From: Parietichytrium sp. I65-24A
Lineage: Eukaryota > Sar > Bigyra > Thraustochytrida > Thraustochytriidae
NCBI GenBank assembly: GCA_012862575.1
Contig: BLSF01000035.1
Location: forward strand, 124,001 to 188,000
DNA: 64,000 bases
Reading direction: 5' to 3'
How positions within the stretch are numbered: the stretch's first letter is position 1; each line of letters opens with the position of its first letter. Below the pieces are notes generated by a model. That model saw only the letters and a program-made list of their open reading frames with translations. It did not search any database and was not told where the DNA came from. The position numbers and the translations under genes are program-made. Positions 10,341 to 21,500 of the stretch are shown one piece after another.

Positions 10341-11962
10341 AGGTTCGCGAGATCTTGGCTGGATAGAGACCCGTCTGGGTAAGATTTTTTGCAGCTGGCT
10401 TCGTGCACCGACTGTTAGACTTCCCGTTAGCAGGCGCGGGCGGAAGGGAGACTTTCGCAACGCTTCCAAACGCGAGTTTCGCGGATGGCAATCAATCATA
10501 TGCTTTTATGGCCACATTTGCTGCGACGAAATGAATTGTTCAATCGGGAAGAAGGGCCGTGCGTGACTTCGACTTGAACCCTTGAACTCCTTGGACACCA
10601 ACACCATCGTGGAGAGTTTCATAGAGTTTGTCTCGTTTCCCAATGTTTTCCGCCATCGCAGCGAGCACGATGGACGACGGCCGATCGTCAAGCTGGGTTG
10701 GCTAAATTTCGTTTGCGCGGTCAGCACATGTCAGCACTGACAGTGAGTACTCGTACTCAGTACGCTTTCTTTTTGCCACTCGTTGCCACTCGAGAGTCTT
10801 TGATGTCTTGACGTTATTTTCCATGTCTCTATCTGAATCCTCTGATCAAAGTGACAGTGACGAGTTTTCTTTTTGACTGTGCATCGCTACTGAGTGCTAC
10901 TGGCTGGATGAATACCATACCGTTAAGGTTTCGAATAGCTGTGGGCATATATATGTATGCATCTGCCTACCCAGGGGCAGTCAATCAGACAGAGAGCAGT
11001 TCTTTTATTCGCGTATATTCGGTTTGTACATGAAGAGTTCACGTACTTGTCCGTTTTTTTTTGTTTTGAACTCTGATTGAGGGTTGAAAATCTGAACTCT
11101 ACCAGTGAATTCTGGTTAACCTCCGGAGTTGGATTTGTGTCCTATGTAACAAGATAATTTGCTGATCCGAAAATATGAGTTGGGCTGTTGTACTAAATGG
11201 AACGAGACGGCGGTAGAACGAAAGGCTCAAATCTTCACTCGGCGAGCCAGCCTTTGCTCGATCTTCGACTCTAGTAAACATCCCGATCGCCAAAGCCAAA
11301 GCCAGCCGATTCACGGCCCTGCCCCCTGAAGCTTACCAACCCATTTCAGGTGGAGGCTTCGCTGTTTCTGACAACTGAGCGCGTGCCTTTATCAACTCTT
11401 TTCTAGCTCAAAAGCGAATGCATTTACCATGCTACTGGCAATGTCGGGAAAGTGTATGCTCAGCACTGTACCGGGTTTGCTTAGTTGGAGAGCATCTGGC
11501 TGGCAACTCTCCAACGATTCTGAGTTCCCCGCGAAATGTTCATTGAAAACCAACAATAATAATAATCGTTGCGACCCATGCGATCAAGCCTTGCAGCGAG
11601 CGAACGCAGAGCTCTCGTTTTATTGTATCGCGGAGATTCAATTGTTGCAACGCGCTTGTACGGAGAAGTAGAGAGCTCAAACGACACTCGGCGTGGAGTT
11701 GTCCCCTTTTGAGTATTTCTCCACAACGCCATCGCTCTGTGCAAGTCCTAGCTCTGGCACTGTGTGAGTATTGAGTGCTGGTTGTGAGGGTCTGTTCCGC
11801 GCAGGACTCACTTCGAAAGCCCACGCACAGCACAGCTGCACAGACAGATCGTTTGAAGGAAAGAGGGCCTGGGACAAGAGTTGCGGGCTCCGTCGCAGAG
11901 GCATCGCCACACGCAGGTCGAGAGAAGAAGAGCGAAGAGCGAAGTAACGTGCGACTTCCACG

Positions 11963-13099
11963 ATGGACGAGCGATTCAGGTCACAGCGCAGCCAAGGAGC
12001 CTTGCGCCGGGCCGTACCTGCCTCGGAGGCAGAATACGAGCGCGATCACAGCACAACAAACTTCCCTAGCAAATACCAGCAACATGGGCAGTCGCTCTCG
12101 CGCCAGCAAAAGTTCGGATCGCCATCGAGTGTGAAGGCGAAAATGGCATCGCGCAAGAACGGAGGCAGACGAATTGAGTTTGACAATCGATACGAAGAGC
12201 GGAAGGAGGAGGAGGGCTTGTGGCATGGCCAGTCACAGGAACTTCAGCAGTACGCGGCATCGGGACAGCATGGTCAATACGCCGACCATCACTACAATCG
12301 GCAAGGGTACCATCAAAATTACTCAAACGCAAACGGGTCTGCGTCACAGAGCAACAACAATGACGATCATGGTGGATACGCACAGGCAAATGGTGGGTAC
12401 GTCTACTATGAGCATGAGACGAGCTCATACAATGCGGAATACGACTACGAGAGCAAGGAGGGCGAGAATCTGGCTGCAGGATACTCGTACGACCAATCGC
12501 ACCCCTATTTCGAGCAATCGGTGTACCAAAACGTTCAAAGTAACTATCAGCAGTGCGAAAGCTACGGGGGACATGATGTGGCAGGTCAGCAGTGGGACCA
12601 TGACAGCGTTTCTCACGTAAGTAGCTGGGATGGCTACGAGGCGAACGAGCAACAAAATCATTTCACGAACCAATACTATCCTCAGCAAGGTTCAAGTTAC
12701 TATGTTGGAAACGAGTATGGAGACACAGCTGCTCAGACGACACCAGCCAGGAGAAGCGCAGACCGTGGTAATGCAGGAGACATCTTCAAATTAACCCGAC
12801 ACGCAAGATACCATGATGTGGAAGCCATGTTGGACAGAGGCTTCCCCGTCGAGGCGCGCGACAAATTCGGGAATACAATTTTAAGCGTAGCATGCCAGTG
12901 CGGTTCGAAGCGCATCGCAAAGCTAGCGCTCCGCAGAGGGGCTGACATCAACACTCAGAACAATCGAGGTAACACCCCACTTCACTTTTGTTATGCTTAC
13001 AACTTTGGAGATACACTGGGAGCGTATCTAATCTCAAAGGGCGCAAGCCCTCTTGTTCGTAACGCGGACGGACTCCTGTGCCACGAGATGCAAAGGTGA
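11963..13099 (+). CDS. Ankyrin-repeat protein with a long prion-like N-terminal half
   Basis: A single exon of 378 residues beginning at an ATG. Residues 1-85 are basic and polar. Residues about 85-265 are extremely rich in Tyr, Gln, Asn, Gly, Ser and His, the composition of prion-like or condensate-forming domains. Residues about 270-378 hold about three ankyrin repeats, with clear GNTILSVACQCGS and GADINTQNNRGNTPLHF signatures. Ankyrin repeats bind partner proteins; the partner is not apparent. The final segment NADGLLCHEMQR resembles the usual end of short ankyrin proteins, so I take the stop at 13097 as genuine, although a GTGAGC right after AAAG could act as a splice donor. The stop lies 20 bp from that of the opposing MTHFR gene. 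Confidence 0.8.
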   Translation: MDERFRSQRSQGALRRAVPASEAEYERDHSTTNFPSKYQQHGQSLSRQQKFGSPSSVKAKMASRKNGGRRIEFDNRYEERKEEEGLWHGQSQELQQYAASGQHGQYADHHYNRQGYHQNYSNANGSASQSNNNDDHGGYAQANGGYVYYEHETSSYNAEYDYESKEGENLAAGYSYDQSHPYFEQSVYQNVQSNYQQCESYGGHDVAGQQWDHDSVSHVSSWDGYEANEQQNHFTNQYYPQQGSSYYVGNEYGDTAAQTTPARRSADRGNAGDIFKLTRHARYHDVEAMLDRGFPVEARDKFGNTILSVACQCGSKRIAKLALRRGADINTQNNRGNTPLHFCYAYNFGDTLGAYLISKGASPLVRNADGLLCHEMQR

Positions 13100-13119
13100 G
13101 CTCAAACTATTTGGCTCTC

Positions 13120-15130
13120 TCAGCGGTCCATGAGCTTGTCGAAGATTTCGAAAATATCCCCATCAATGAAGTTGTTGTCAACGATGTTGACGAGAAAGTA
13201 TTGATCATGCATGTCGTATATCAGGTCATAGGAAGGGCTGTCAACATCGTAGATGGATGCCCAGCCCCGAACCCACAGCGCAAAAGCCTCGTCCTATCCC
13301 GCGCAATCACGCCACAACAAAAAAGTATTAAAAAGGAAAGACAGGAGGAACGAACCTTGTCAGTGACGAGGAGAAGTGCCGATTCCAAACACGAACCAGC
13401 CCGAGGAGAATCGTGCACCACTTTGAAGAGTATAAAAAACATTCTGTAAAGTATAACACAGCAAACAAACTAGTCTCACACTCCCTCTTCCGCTTGTCCT
13501 GACAACAACGTACCTTCCAAACCAAGAACGCAGCGGGGTCGACAACCGTCGGTTGAATAACTTCTTTTCCAGGAAACACACCCCAAGTTACCGCACAAGG
13601 CTTCTTCCTTTTTGAGTTTGAATAAGTGTTTCCTTTCTGATCAACCGCGTGGTACTCGTACTGGCGCTTCTCCACAAACTCTGGCGTTTGCAGGAGGTCA
13701 ATTAGTCTGCGGAGCTTTTGCGGGCTGGTGAAAAACTCAATGTATGCCTTCTGGTAGACATAGCCCCCATCTGCACCCCAGCCGAAGTGAGGGTCATTTG
13801 AATTGATTGCGTTGATTCGGGGTTGCGAGTTTATTGTCAAAAACCCGGCTCGGTTCATGGCGATTAGCTTCTTCTGTATAACACTGGTTTCCATGTGTAA
13901 GCTTTCCTCGCACCAGGGCAAGAATGGGACGGTGCCTTCCATGAATCCTGCGAAAACATCAAAAATTTCTTCCTCTGTATGTGGAGCTTCGCCCCATGCC
14001 TTTCGTTTCACGTCATTACGCTCAAAAAATGTCTCCTTGGAGAAGAGAGCAGCATCTTTGAATGCACCGAAAGAATTTTCGTTGATATTCGCCCACCGCC
14101 CCGTCGGAAACTGATCCCAACTCTCCGTTCTCATGAGGTAGCTTTTTGGGCGGTTGGCCCAAAAGATTGGGCGTACCGCCTCCTCGTGGCGCTTTGGGTT
14201 TGCCGAAGTTCTCCACGGAAGCGTCGATTTGGGGGTAAGCTTGAGCTTTTCCTCGAGTAAGCGTCTTACAGAGTGTTCTAGATTTAGTGTATAAACGTGA
14301 ACGCCGTACGCAGCTCCAGTGTTCAAGACCTCTACACACATTTTTTCCGCAAGTTCTATCCCATACTCCAGGACCTTTCGCGGGTCGTCCTTCAAAGACT
14401 CAACGTCTGCGAGAACCTGCTCTGGAACCGTAATCCCCAAGGAGTCCACAACAGTCTTGAATGTGCTATAACTGTGAATTGGCATGATACCAGGGAGGAT
14501 GGGAAACGTACGCGCAATACCAGCTGCGCGGCAGTCCTTCACAAACTGATTGAACTTGGTGGAGTCGAAGAATACGTCAGAGATACAAAAGTCTGCTCCG
14601 GCCTCTACCTTTTGCACCAATTGTTTGATCTGCCGGCGGTAGTTTTCTTCTCGAGACTCGTTTAGCAGCAAGTTTACTTTTCCCTCGGGGTATCCCGCAA
14701 CAGCAATCGTAAAGTACGATCCAAAGTGCTGGCGAATGACTCGAATGAGGTCCACGCTAAACTTTAGCTCCGCGTCGCTGTTGGGATCCTGAGGCGCTTC
14801 ACCATGCACTGCCATGAGGTTTCTAATGCCAGCCAACTTTGCTTCTTCCAGTATGCTGATAAGCCTGTCCTTGCTCATTCCCATGCACGAAAGGTGCATC
14901 ATGACATCTACGCCGCTGTACCGAAGCACGTGCTTGGACACCGCCAGCGTCTCCTCCAGCTTCCCCTGACTGCAAGTCAAACTAACAAAGATGGGCTGCA
15001 TGTCGGCCATCCGATCGATCCTAATTTTGAGACTTCTGTGGCCCCGCTCCGAGAGCGGCGGGAAGAATTCGAACGAATAGAACACATTCTGCTCCGCCAC
15101 GTGCTTTTTGATCTGGTCCACGAGGCGCAT
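13120..15130 (-). CDS. MTHFR: 5,10-methylenetetrahydrofolate reductase
   Basis: Two exons: 13514-15130 and 13120-13293, joined across a 220-bp intron (13294-13513) with GTACGT donor and TAG acceptor, phase 0. The spliced protein is 596 residues, close to plant MTHFR. The N-terminal TIM-barrel half begins with FYSFEFFPP, where E21 is the expected catalytic acid. The C-terminal half is the eukaryotic regulatory region. The splice joins FLVWK to DEAFALWVRGW, restoring the family sequence, and the protein ends in a conserved FLVNIVDNNF block shortly before the stop. The enzyme reduces methylene-THF to methyl-THF for methionine synthesis, using FAD and a nicotinamide cofactor. Read without splicing, exon 1 runs into about 60 unrelated intron-encoded residues. 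Confidence 0.96.
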
Positions 15131-15815
15131 CTTTCAAGCCAGCCAGCCAGCCACCTCTCCGCAGTGGCCCTGGCTCTAATGCTTCTTACAAAACTGGCTT
15201 AACCCCGAAGCAGCGTAGCGTGCTCAGAGTGCTCAGAGTGCTCAGGCTCAGTGTGCCCGCTCTCACTGTGAGTATATTCCCTCACAACCCTCACATCTCT
15301 GAATGAAACAGATGAATGAAACATAATGAAACAGAGATAAACAGAGTGTCCGCGTACTCTCGCAGTACAATCTCCGCACTCTAGGCTAGTCCATCGTCTA
15401 TCCTTTGGCCTAGCACCTAGCTAGAGCACCGCCGCTCGCTTGAGTGGATCTTCCAAAGCAACTAAGACTACCTAGCTAGAGGTCTCCGTTGTTCTCGTTT
15501 ATTCGTGAAGGCTCTCTTGTTCGTGATAAAATGTCGGCTGACCGGCACTACCGGCGCTACTCAGTGGATGAAGTAGGAGAAGCGTTAGAGGGTCACTGGG
15601 ATCTCAGAGAATTCGTGCGAAATAGTTTTGTCCTATCGTCTTGGTTCAAGAGTCTTTCTTTCAATCTTTCAAGATTGACTAGATTGACATAGATTGACAG
15701 TGCGAATTGGACTTGGTCAGCTTGGACAGCTTTGTCAGCGAGGAAAGGAAGCTGCGCGAGAAAAGTCGACAAAGTGGGGCTTGTCAGCAGGTCAGCTGGC
15801 CGGCCGCAGAGGAAG
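15131..15815. promoter_or_regulatory. Divergent promoter region between MTHFR and acyl-CoA synthetase
   Basis: No coding signal is seen. A CTA/TAG-rich island (about 15345-15485) lies about 215 bp upstream of the MTHFR start and 330 bp upstream of the synthetase start, placed to serve both. Short direct repeats of GTGCTCAGA lie near 15220-15245. The 84 bases before 15816 are open in the synthetase frame only from a TTG. Confidence 0.4.
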
Positions 15816-17691
15816 ATGGGAGAGATGTATCAGCCGAGCTCGAGCCTAGATGTCACGGCCCTCTTGAGCCGCGCTGCGCAGCAGTTCCCGAATAATATTT
15901 GCACAATCGACGCCCATTCTGGACGATGGCGGACGTACAAGGAAACGGCAGAGAGAGTGGCGAGACTTGCCGCATCGCTCAAGGCTCATGGGCTCTCTCG
16001 CGAGGGCAGGGTTGCCCTGGTGATGTTGAATTGTGACCGGTATTTTGAGGCGTTTTTCGCATGTGCATGGGCAGATGCTATTGTGGTTCCCATTAACATC
16101 CGATTGGCTCCTGCTGAGATGGTCGAACAATTTAACGACTGTAAAGTTGAATTTATTCTCGTGGACGACGCCTTCAAGACTCTTGTGGAGGAGTTCAGAA
16201 AATCGGTGCCTTCCGTGAAGCAGTTCGTGTACGCGGGCGACGCTCACACTCGCCAACAACTTGCAGGTGGCAGCCTCCATTACGAAGACATCATAAGCTC
16301 GAGCAAGCCAGTCTCACCAGAGCGCCGAGGCGGTGACGATGTTTTTGGATTATTTTACACGGGCGGTACCACAGGGCGGCCAAAGGGAGTCATGCTGACA
16401 CACGGTAACATCTTTGTGAATGCAATTGGCCATGTGGCCATGCTTCAATACACGCCGGAGAGCAGATATTTGCACTCTGCTCCGATGTTCCACTTGGCCG
16501 ACGGTGCTTCGACGTTTGGGATCACTGCAGCAGCGGGTTCACACGTATTCATTCCTAAATTTGTGCCAGGAGACATGCTGGCGGCGATCGAAAATTTCAA
16601 GGTGAACAAGGCCATGATGGTGCCGTCGATGATCTCAATGATGCTGCAAGAGCCAAACCAAGAGAGATTTGACTGTTCGTCTTTGGAGAATATAATTTGT
16701 AAGTAGAGGCAGCGGGATCTCTTGGACTCTCAGACTCTCGGAGGCGCTGGCGCTGGCACTGACAATTACGTACTTTGAATACATATAGATGGAGCCAGCC
16801 CAATGCCGGAGTCGCTCCTCGGGCCAGCAATGGCGAAGTTTCCAAACGCAAAATTCATGCAAGGCTATGGCATGAGCGAAACTAGCCCAGCCATTGTAAG
16901 TTTAATTGGTTGACAGCCCACATTTCATCACCCATTGATCGCGACTGCTAACGTTCCCACGCCACGATGCTGATTCAGACGATGCTCCCTGCGGATTGTC
17001 ATGCACAGGGGCACCCAAAGCTCCGCTCGGTTGGTCGCCCCGTGCCCTGGGTTCAAGTAAGGATTGTGGACAAGGACAACAAGCCTGTGGACAGGAATGT
17101 GGTCGGCGAGATAGTAAGTTGGAGCGTCCCTGTCCAACAAAGAAAAGCCCTTGACACGTGGTGTCTAACGAACCCTCTCGTATTGTGTGCGGGTCTGGTT
17201 TCTGCTTTCTCTAGGTGTGCCGCGGGCCGAATGTCATGAAGGGCTACTGGAACATGCCCGAAAAGACGCGGGACACTATCGACTCCGAAGGATACATGCA
17301 CACGGAGGACGCTGGGTACATGGACAACGACGGGTTCGTCTTCATCGTGGACCGTATTAAAGACATGATCATCACTGGAGGGGAGAATGTGTACGCAAGT
17401 GAAGTCGAAAACGCGATCATGAAGCACCCGTCCGTAGCCATGTGCGCTGTGATTGGGACCCCGGATCGTAAGTTTGGTGAGCTGGTGACTGCAGTAGTGG
17501 TCCCGTCGGGCGGATCCGCCTTGGATCCCTCCACTATCATCGAGCACTCGCGAGGGCTCATCGCTGGATACAAGGTGCCGCGAAAAGTATTTTTCCGCGA
17601 CTCGCTCCCCATGAGCGGCGCGGGGAAGATCCTCAAGAATAAAATCAGAGATGAGTTCCACACCGATGCCTTGGGAAATGCCAAGCTGTGA
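15816..17691 (+). CDS. Fatty acyl-CoA synthetase (AMP-forming, ANL superfamily)
   Basis: Four exons: 15816-16698, 16789-16895, 16979-17113 and 17215-17691. The introns are 90, 83 and 101 bp with GTAAGT donors and AG acceptors. The product is 533 residues. Joining restores the family sequence at every junction, for example NII plus YGASPMPESLL, and GYGMSETSPAI. The AMP-binding P-loop YTGGTTGRPKG is at residues 181-191, and the C-terminal domain shows YMHTEDAGYMDNDGFVF and VDRIKDMIITGGENVY. The terminal SGAGKILKN carries the catalytic lysine. The enzyme activates a fatty acid with ATP and CoA; chain length cannot be read from sequence. No signal peptide or peroxisomal SKL end is seen. Confidence 0.95.
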
Positions 17692-18536
17692 TTCACTTTT
17701 GCCTCCCATCCTGCAAAAGGAACCGTGCCTCCATAATATCTCATCACAGTACCGGCTTCTCTCCTTACCCAGCAAACGTTCACCGATCAGCAGTGTCAGC
17801 GCGACAAAACCATTTGCAATCTCTTCAAACTTGTTTCTCCTTCACTCCTCTGCCGATACCATCTTTCCAGGCTCAACTGCTTCTCTCTTGCACATTTCCC
17901 AGGAGAACCTGCCACATCCCCCATCATCTGCTGTATTCTCCATCCGTCTCTGACCAATCTTTTTTTCTTCCTTGTTTCCTTGTTTCCTTCCTTCGGCTTA
18001 GTCTTCCATCGACGCAAACGAGCGCATCATACTCATGATAACCCCGTGGCGCTGTTGGCAGACTCGGAGCCCATCTCCAACACCTCCAAAACCATTGCAC
18101 CAAATCCATCACATCTATCTATCCATCACCTCCTTACTTACTGCTCGCACTCTACCGTTCACGCCAGCAACGCCAGCTAGCCTCTACTCATCCCTACTCC
18201 ATGCACTCCATCGCGCGCCCACACATCCTCACACATACTCTCTCTCACACATCCTCACTCTCTCACACTCTCACACTCTCACACTCTCACACTCTCACAC
18301 TCTCACACTCTCACACTCTCACACTGAGCTATCTTGTCTCCGTCTGCGAAGCTTGCGAGACAGCAACCAAGTAAGTAAGTAAGGAGGCGTCCGCGCGCAG
18401 AGCAGGAGCAAGAGCAAGAACAAGAACAAGAACAAGAACAAGGGCAAGAGCGGGAAGCCAGAATCCAGAAGCGAGAAGCCAGAAGCCAGCAGCCTGAAGC
18501 AGTCGTTGGCGTTGGCGTTTTCGGTGCGGACAGGCG
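17692..18536. other. Spacer between acyl-CoA synthetase and THO2
   Basis: No gene is seen. The left half is pyrimidine-rich and presumably contains the 3' end of the synthetase transcript. A CTCACA-type microsatellite occupies about 18232-18325. A short AAGAACAAG-type repeat lies at about 18400-18450. The right half is the leader of the THO2 gene. Confidence 0.5.
18232..18325. repeat. CTCACACT minisatellite
   Basis: About ten near-perfect copies of an 8-base unit based on CTCACACT lie about 210 bp upstream of the THO2 start codon. Confidence 0.85.
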
Positions 18537-21500
18537 ATGTCGGCGTTGGCGGCGTGCGGCGTTGACGCGTCGTCGTTCGCTGCGGAGTGCGCGGCGTGGG
18601 TGGCGAGCGTGTTCTCGGGTGGTGGTGATGTTGGTGATGGTGGTGGCGCTGGCGCTGTGCCGTCTGCCAGCTGCGACAGCGAGCGGGAGGCGCTGGTGGA
18701 CTGGCTGTGGGTGGCAGGGGTGCGCGCGCGCAGCGAGGAGGCGGAGGAGGAGCGGGAGCTGTCCGGCCCGTGGAAGCGCGTGTGCGAGGCGGTGGCAGCG
18801 GCGGCGGAGCGCGATGGGGCCGTGCGCGATCTGATGCTGGAGCGGCTGGAGCTGGAGGCGCTGCAGGGCGCAGGGCTGTGCGACTCGCGGCAGGCGACCA
18901 AGCAGCTGGTGAAGGCCAACACGAACAACCTTTACCGCCAGCGCAAGTACAACTTGCTGGCAGAGGAGAGCGAGGGCTTTGCCAAGCTGCTCACAGTACT
19001 TGGCGCGGTGCGACCGGGCGCTGCGAAAGCGGCCGCGGATGATGTGCGGAGGCTCATCGGGTTCTTCCGCCTGGACCCGAACAGGGTTCTAGACCTGGTG
19101 TTGGATGCCTACGAGCGGGAACCGCACTGCGACACCGTGTATCGCCCTCTGCTGGCGATGTTTCGCGCGTCCAGTGTCAAGCAGCTGCTCGGCTTCAAGT
19201 TCCAGATGTACCACCACCACCAAGGCGACCAAGAGCAGGACCAGAGCAAGAGCCACGAGCGGAACGGGCAGCTGCTGGCGGCCCCGGAGACGCCTCTCTC
19301 CCTGCAGTACCTGGTCGCAAGACTGTGCACATTCGGCGTAGTGGGGCTGGACGACATCATGCCGCACTTGCAGCCCTCGGACGCGGACCTTGCCAGCCAG
19401 ACATCGGCAAGGGAGCACAGGACACTGCAGCTGAGCAAAAAAATTGGAATCGTCAAGCTGAACGCCCCTCGGACGGTGGAGGAACTGGAGAAGGAAAAGG
19501 CCGCGGAGGAATCAGCCCGTGCCGCGCAGGAGGCCAAGCAGACAAGGGAAGACAGGGGCAATCAGAAAGCTGGACTCGTGGCGGGCTTTCTGGCCGCGGG
19601 CTCTTGGAAGGATGCAGAGGCCCTTGCAAAACGCCTCGGCACCTCCGGCACCTTAGATCACCCGCAGGTGCAGCTGGTACTCTTCACGCAGCTGAAGGCC
19701 TCAATCGCACCTCTGTACGCGAAACTTGCAATTGGCAAGGCTTGTGAGACTCTGAGGGGGGCTTATCCTACAGCAGGAGCAGGAGCAGGAACAGCAAACG
19801 GCGACTCGCGCTTCTCCCTCCCAGAAGACTGGATATGCCGGGGCGACTTCGCAAAAGTTCAGTTCTTCGACTCGTTTTTGGAGCGGTACTCTGACGTGTT
19901 GGCGACAATCGGGCACCGCCTGAGCCAGGACATGAACTTGTTTTTTTCTATTGTTAGGATTTTAGGTTGCTCAACTGTGAGCGGCGTCACCCCTGAGGAT
20001 GACTCGTCTATGGATGTAGACGACGCCAAGTCGGGTGACCCGCTGCTGAGCCGCAAATGGACAACGACCGGAATCGCTGCTGCGAAGAAGAGCGTCTTTC
20101 GCGTGCTGGACCAATGTGTGCTCCCTTCACTGGCCACAGTAAAGGATCCCAACCCAGCTCTAGTTTTTTCTGTTTGGGAGGTCGTCAAGCAATTTCCGTT
20201 CGCGGCCAGGTTTGATTTGTACGAAAAGTGGAGGTCAGACCACTATGAGCGCACTCCAGCTCTGCAGTTGGTCAAGGCACATGCCAAGTACGTGGCCAAA
20301 CAAACGCTGAAACGCGTTGCCAATCAAAAAGAGGCGATGCGCTTGGTTTCTCGAAGACTCGGGAAGATTTCGCATAACAATCCCGTGATTGTGTTCTCGG
20401 CGTTACTCGACAATATTCAGGCATATGACAATCTGATTCCCAGCATGGTGGATGCCATGAAGCAGCTGAGTCCTCTCTCGTTTGACGTGGTGGCGTACCT
20501 GCTCATTGTTTACCTTGGCCGAGACGAGGGCTCAAAGATCAAAGAAGACGGGCAGTCGCATTCGAACTGGCTGCAGGCGCTTTGCAAGTTTGCTGGTTAC
20601 TTTTATTTAAAGTACCCAGCCGTGGAGCTCTCCGGACTGATGACCTATGTAATCCGCCAGTTGAAGAATCGCAACAGCCTGGACCTTCTCATTGTAGAGG
20701 AGATCATCGCTCGCATGGCAGGGCTGGAGGTGGTGGAGGATTTCTCCGAAGAGATGCTTTTCGCGATGGGTGGGGGGAGCGCACTTCGCACCCAGGCGAG
20801 GGCCGGTCTTGGAGCCAGCACTGTGGCAAAAAAGAAACCGATTCGACTTCTCCGTGAGACGCTCGAGAATGGCAAAATGCTCATGCCACTGGTAGTCCTC
20901 ATTGCGCAACAGCTCGATTCCATCGCCTATGACGGTGACTCCAAGAACCTAAAGCTCATCGGTCACAAGTACGACAAGTGCGCGACCGTCTTTAGTCAAT
21001 TCTTAGAATTTGTGGCGCTCCAGATCCCGGTGGAGGACTTTGCGTCTCGCCACCTGGTTCCGCTGCACGTCTTGATTGATAAGTTGCACGTGGATCCCGT
21101 TGTGGCGTTTGAGATTGCACGTCCTGTTCTCAACGCTGCAAAAGCACAAGAATGCTTTGCGACGAATGCTGCGCTGAAGGACGCTCTGAACCGCCCGTCC
21201 CTTAAATTGAGCGAGGAGCAGTGCGCGATGTGGGGGTCGCAGTCGGAGAAGATGCTTGAAGTCGCCGCGTCGGTTATTGAGACGCATGGCAAGTGGAAGG
21301 TCCTCGACCGCACACTGTTTTCGCTCTTCAACTCGCTCTCCATGTATGATATTGTCGTTCCCCGCGCGCAGTATGACACGGAGATTGAGCGGCTGCGTCA
21401 GAAAGCTGTTGCTGCAAGGGGCGGCGGCAGTAAAGAGGATCAGCTGAGCGGCAAAAAACTTGAAGCAGAGCTCGCGAGATGCTCGGATTTGGAGAAGCAA

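Larger units (their letters stand above)
8788..11962. other. 3.2-kb spacer between divergent ARF-GEF and ankyrin genes
   Basis: No convincing gene is seen. The left part is CT-rich microsatellite (8870-9040) followed by a CTA/TAG-rich island (about 9115-9260); both are duplicated at 9362-9849. A CAG/CAA trinucleotide tract lies at 10285-10340. Words of the type CTGAATTCTGAA and CTGAAGTCTGAA cluster at 10190-10250 and 11070-11115. Frames in the trinucleotide tract are poly-Cys, poly-Leu or poly-Val and are not genes. The rest (10350-11900) shows nothing recognisable. The last few hundred bases are probably the ankyrin gene promoter. Confidence 0.5.

Noticed and set aside
10094-10499. Frames with long Cys, Leu or Val runs
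   Set aside because: Produced by the CAG/CAA microsatellite on the opposite strand; no flanking conserved sequence.
13294-13513. A C-terminal extension of MTHFR of about 60 unusual residues
   Set aside because: It is translation into an intron. The proper exon at 13120-13293 encodes the conserved MTHFR C-terminus.
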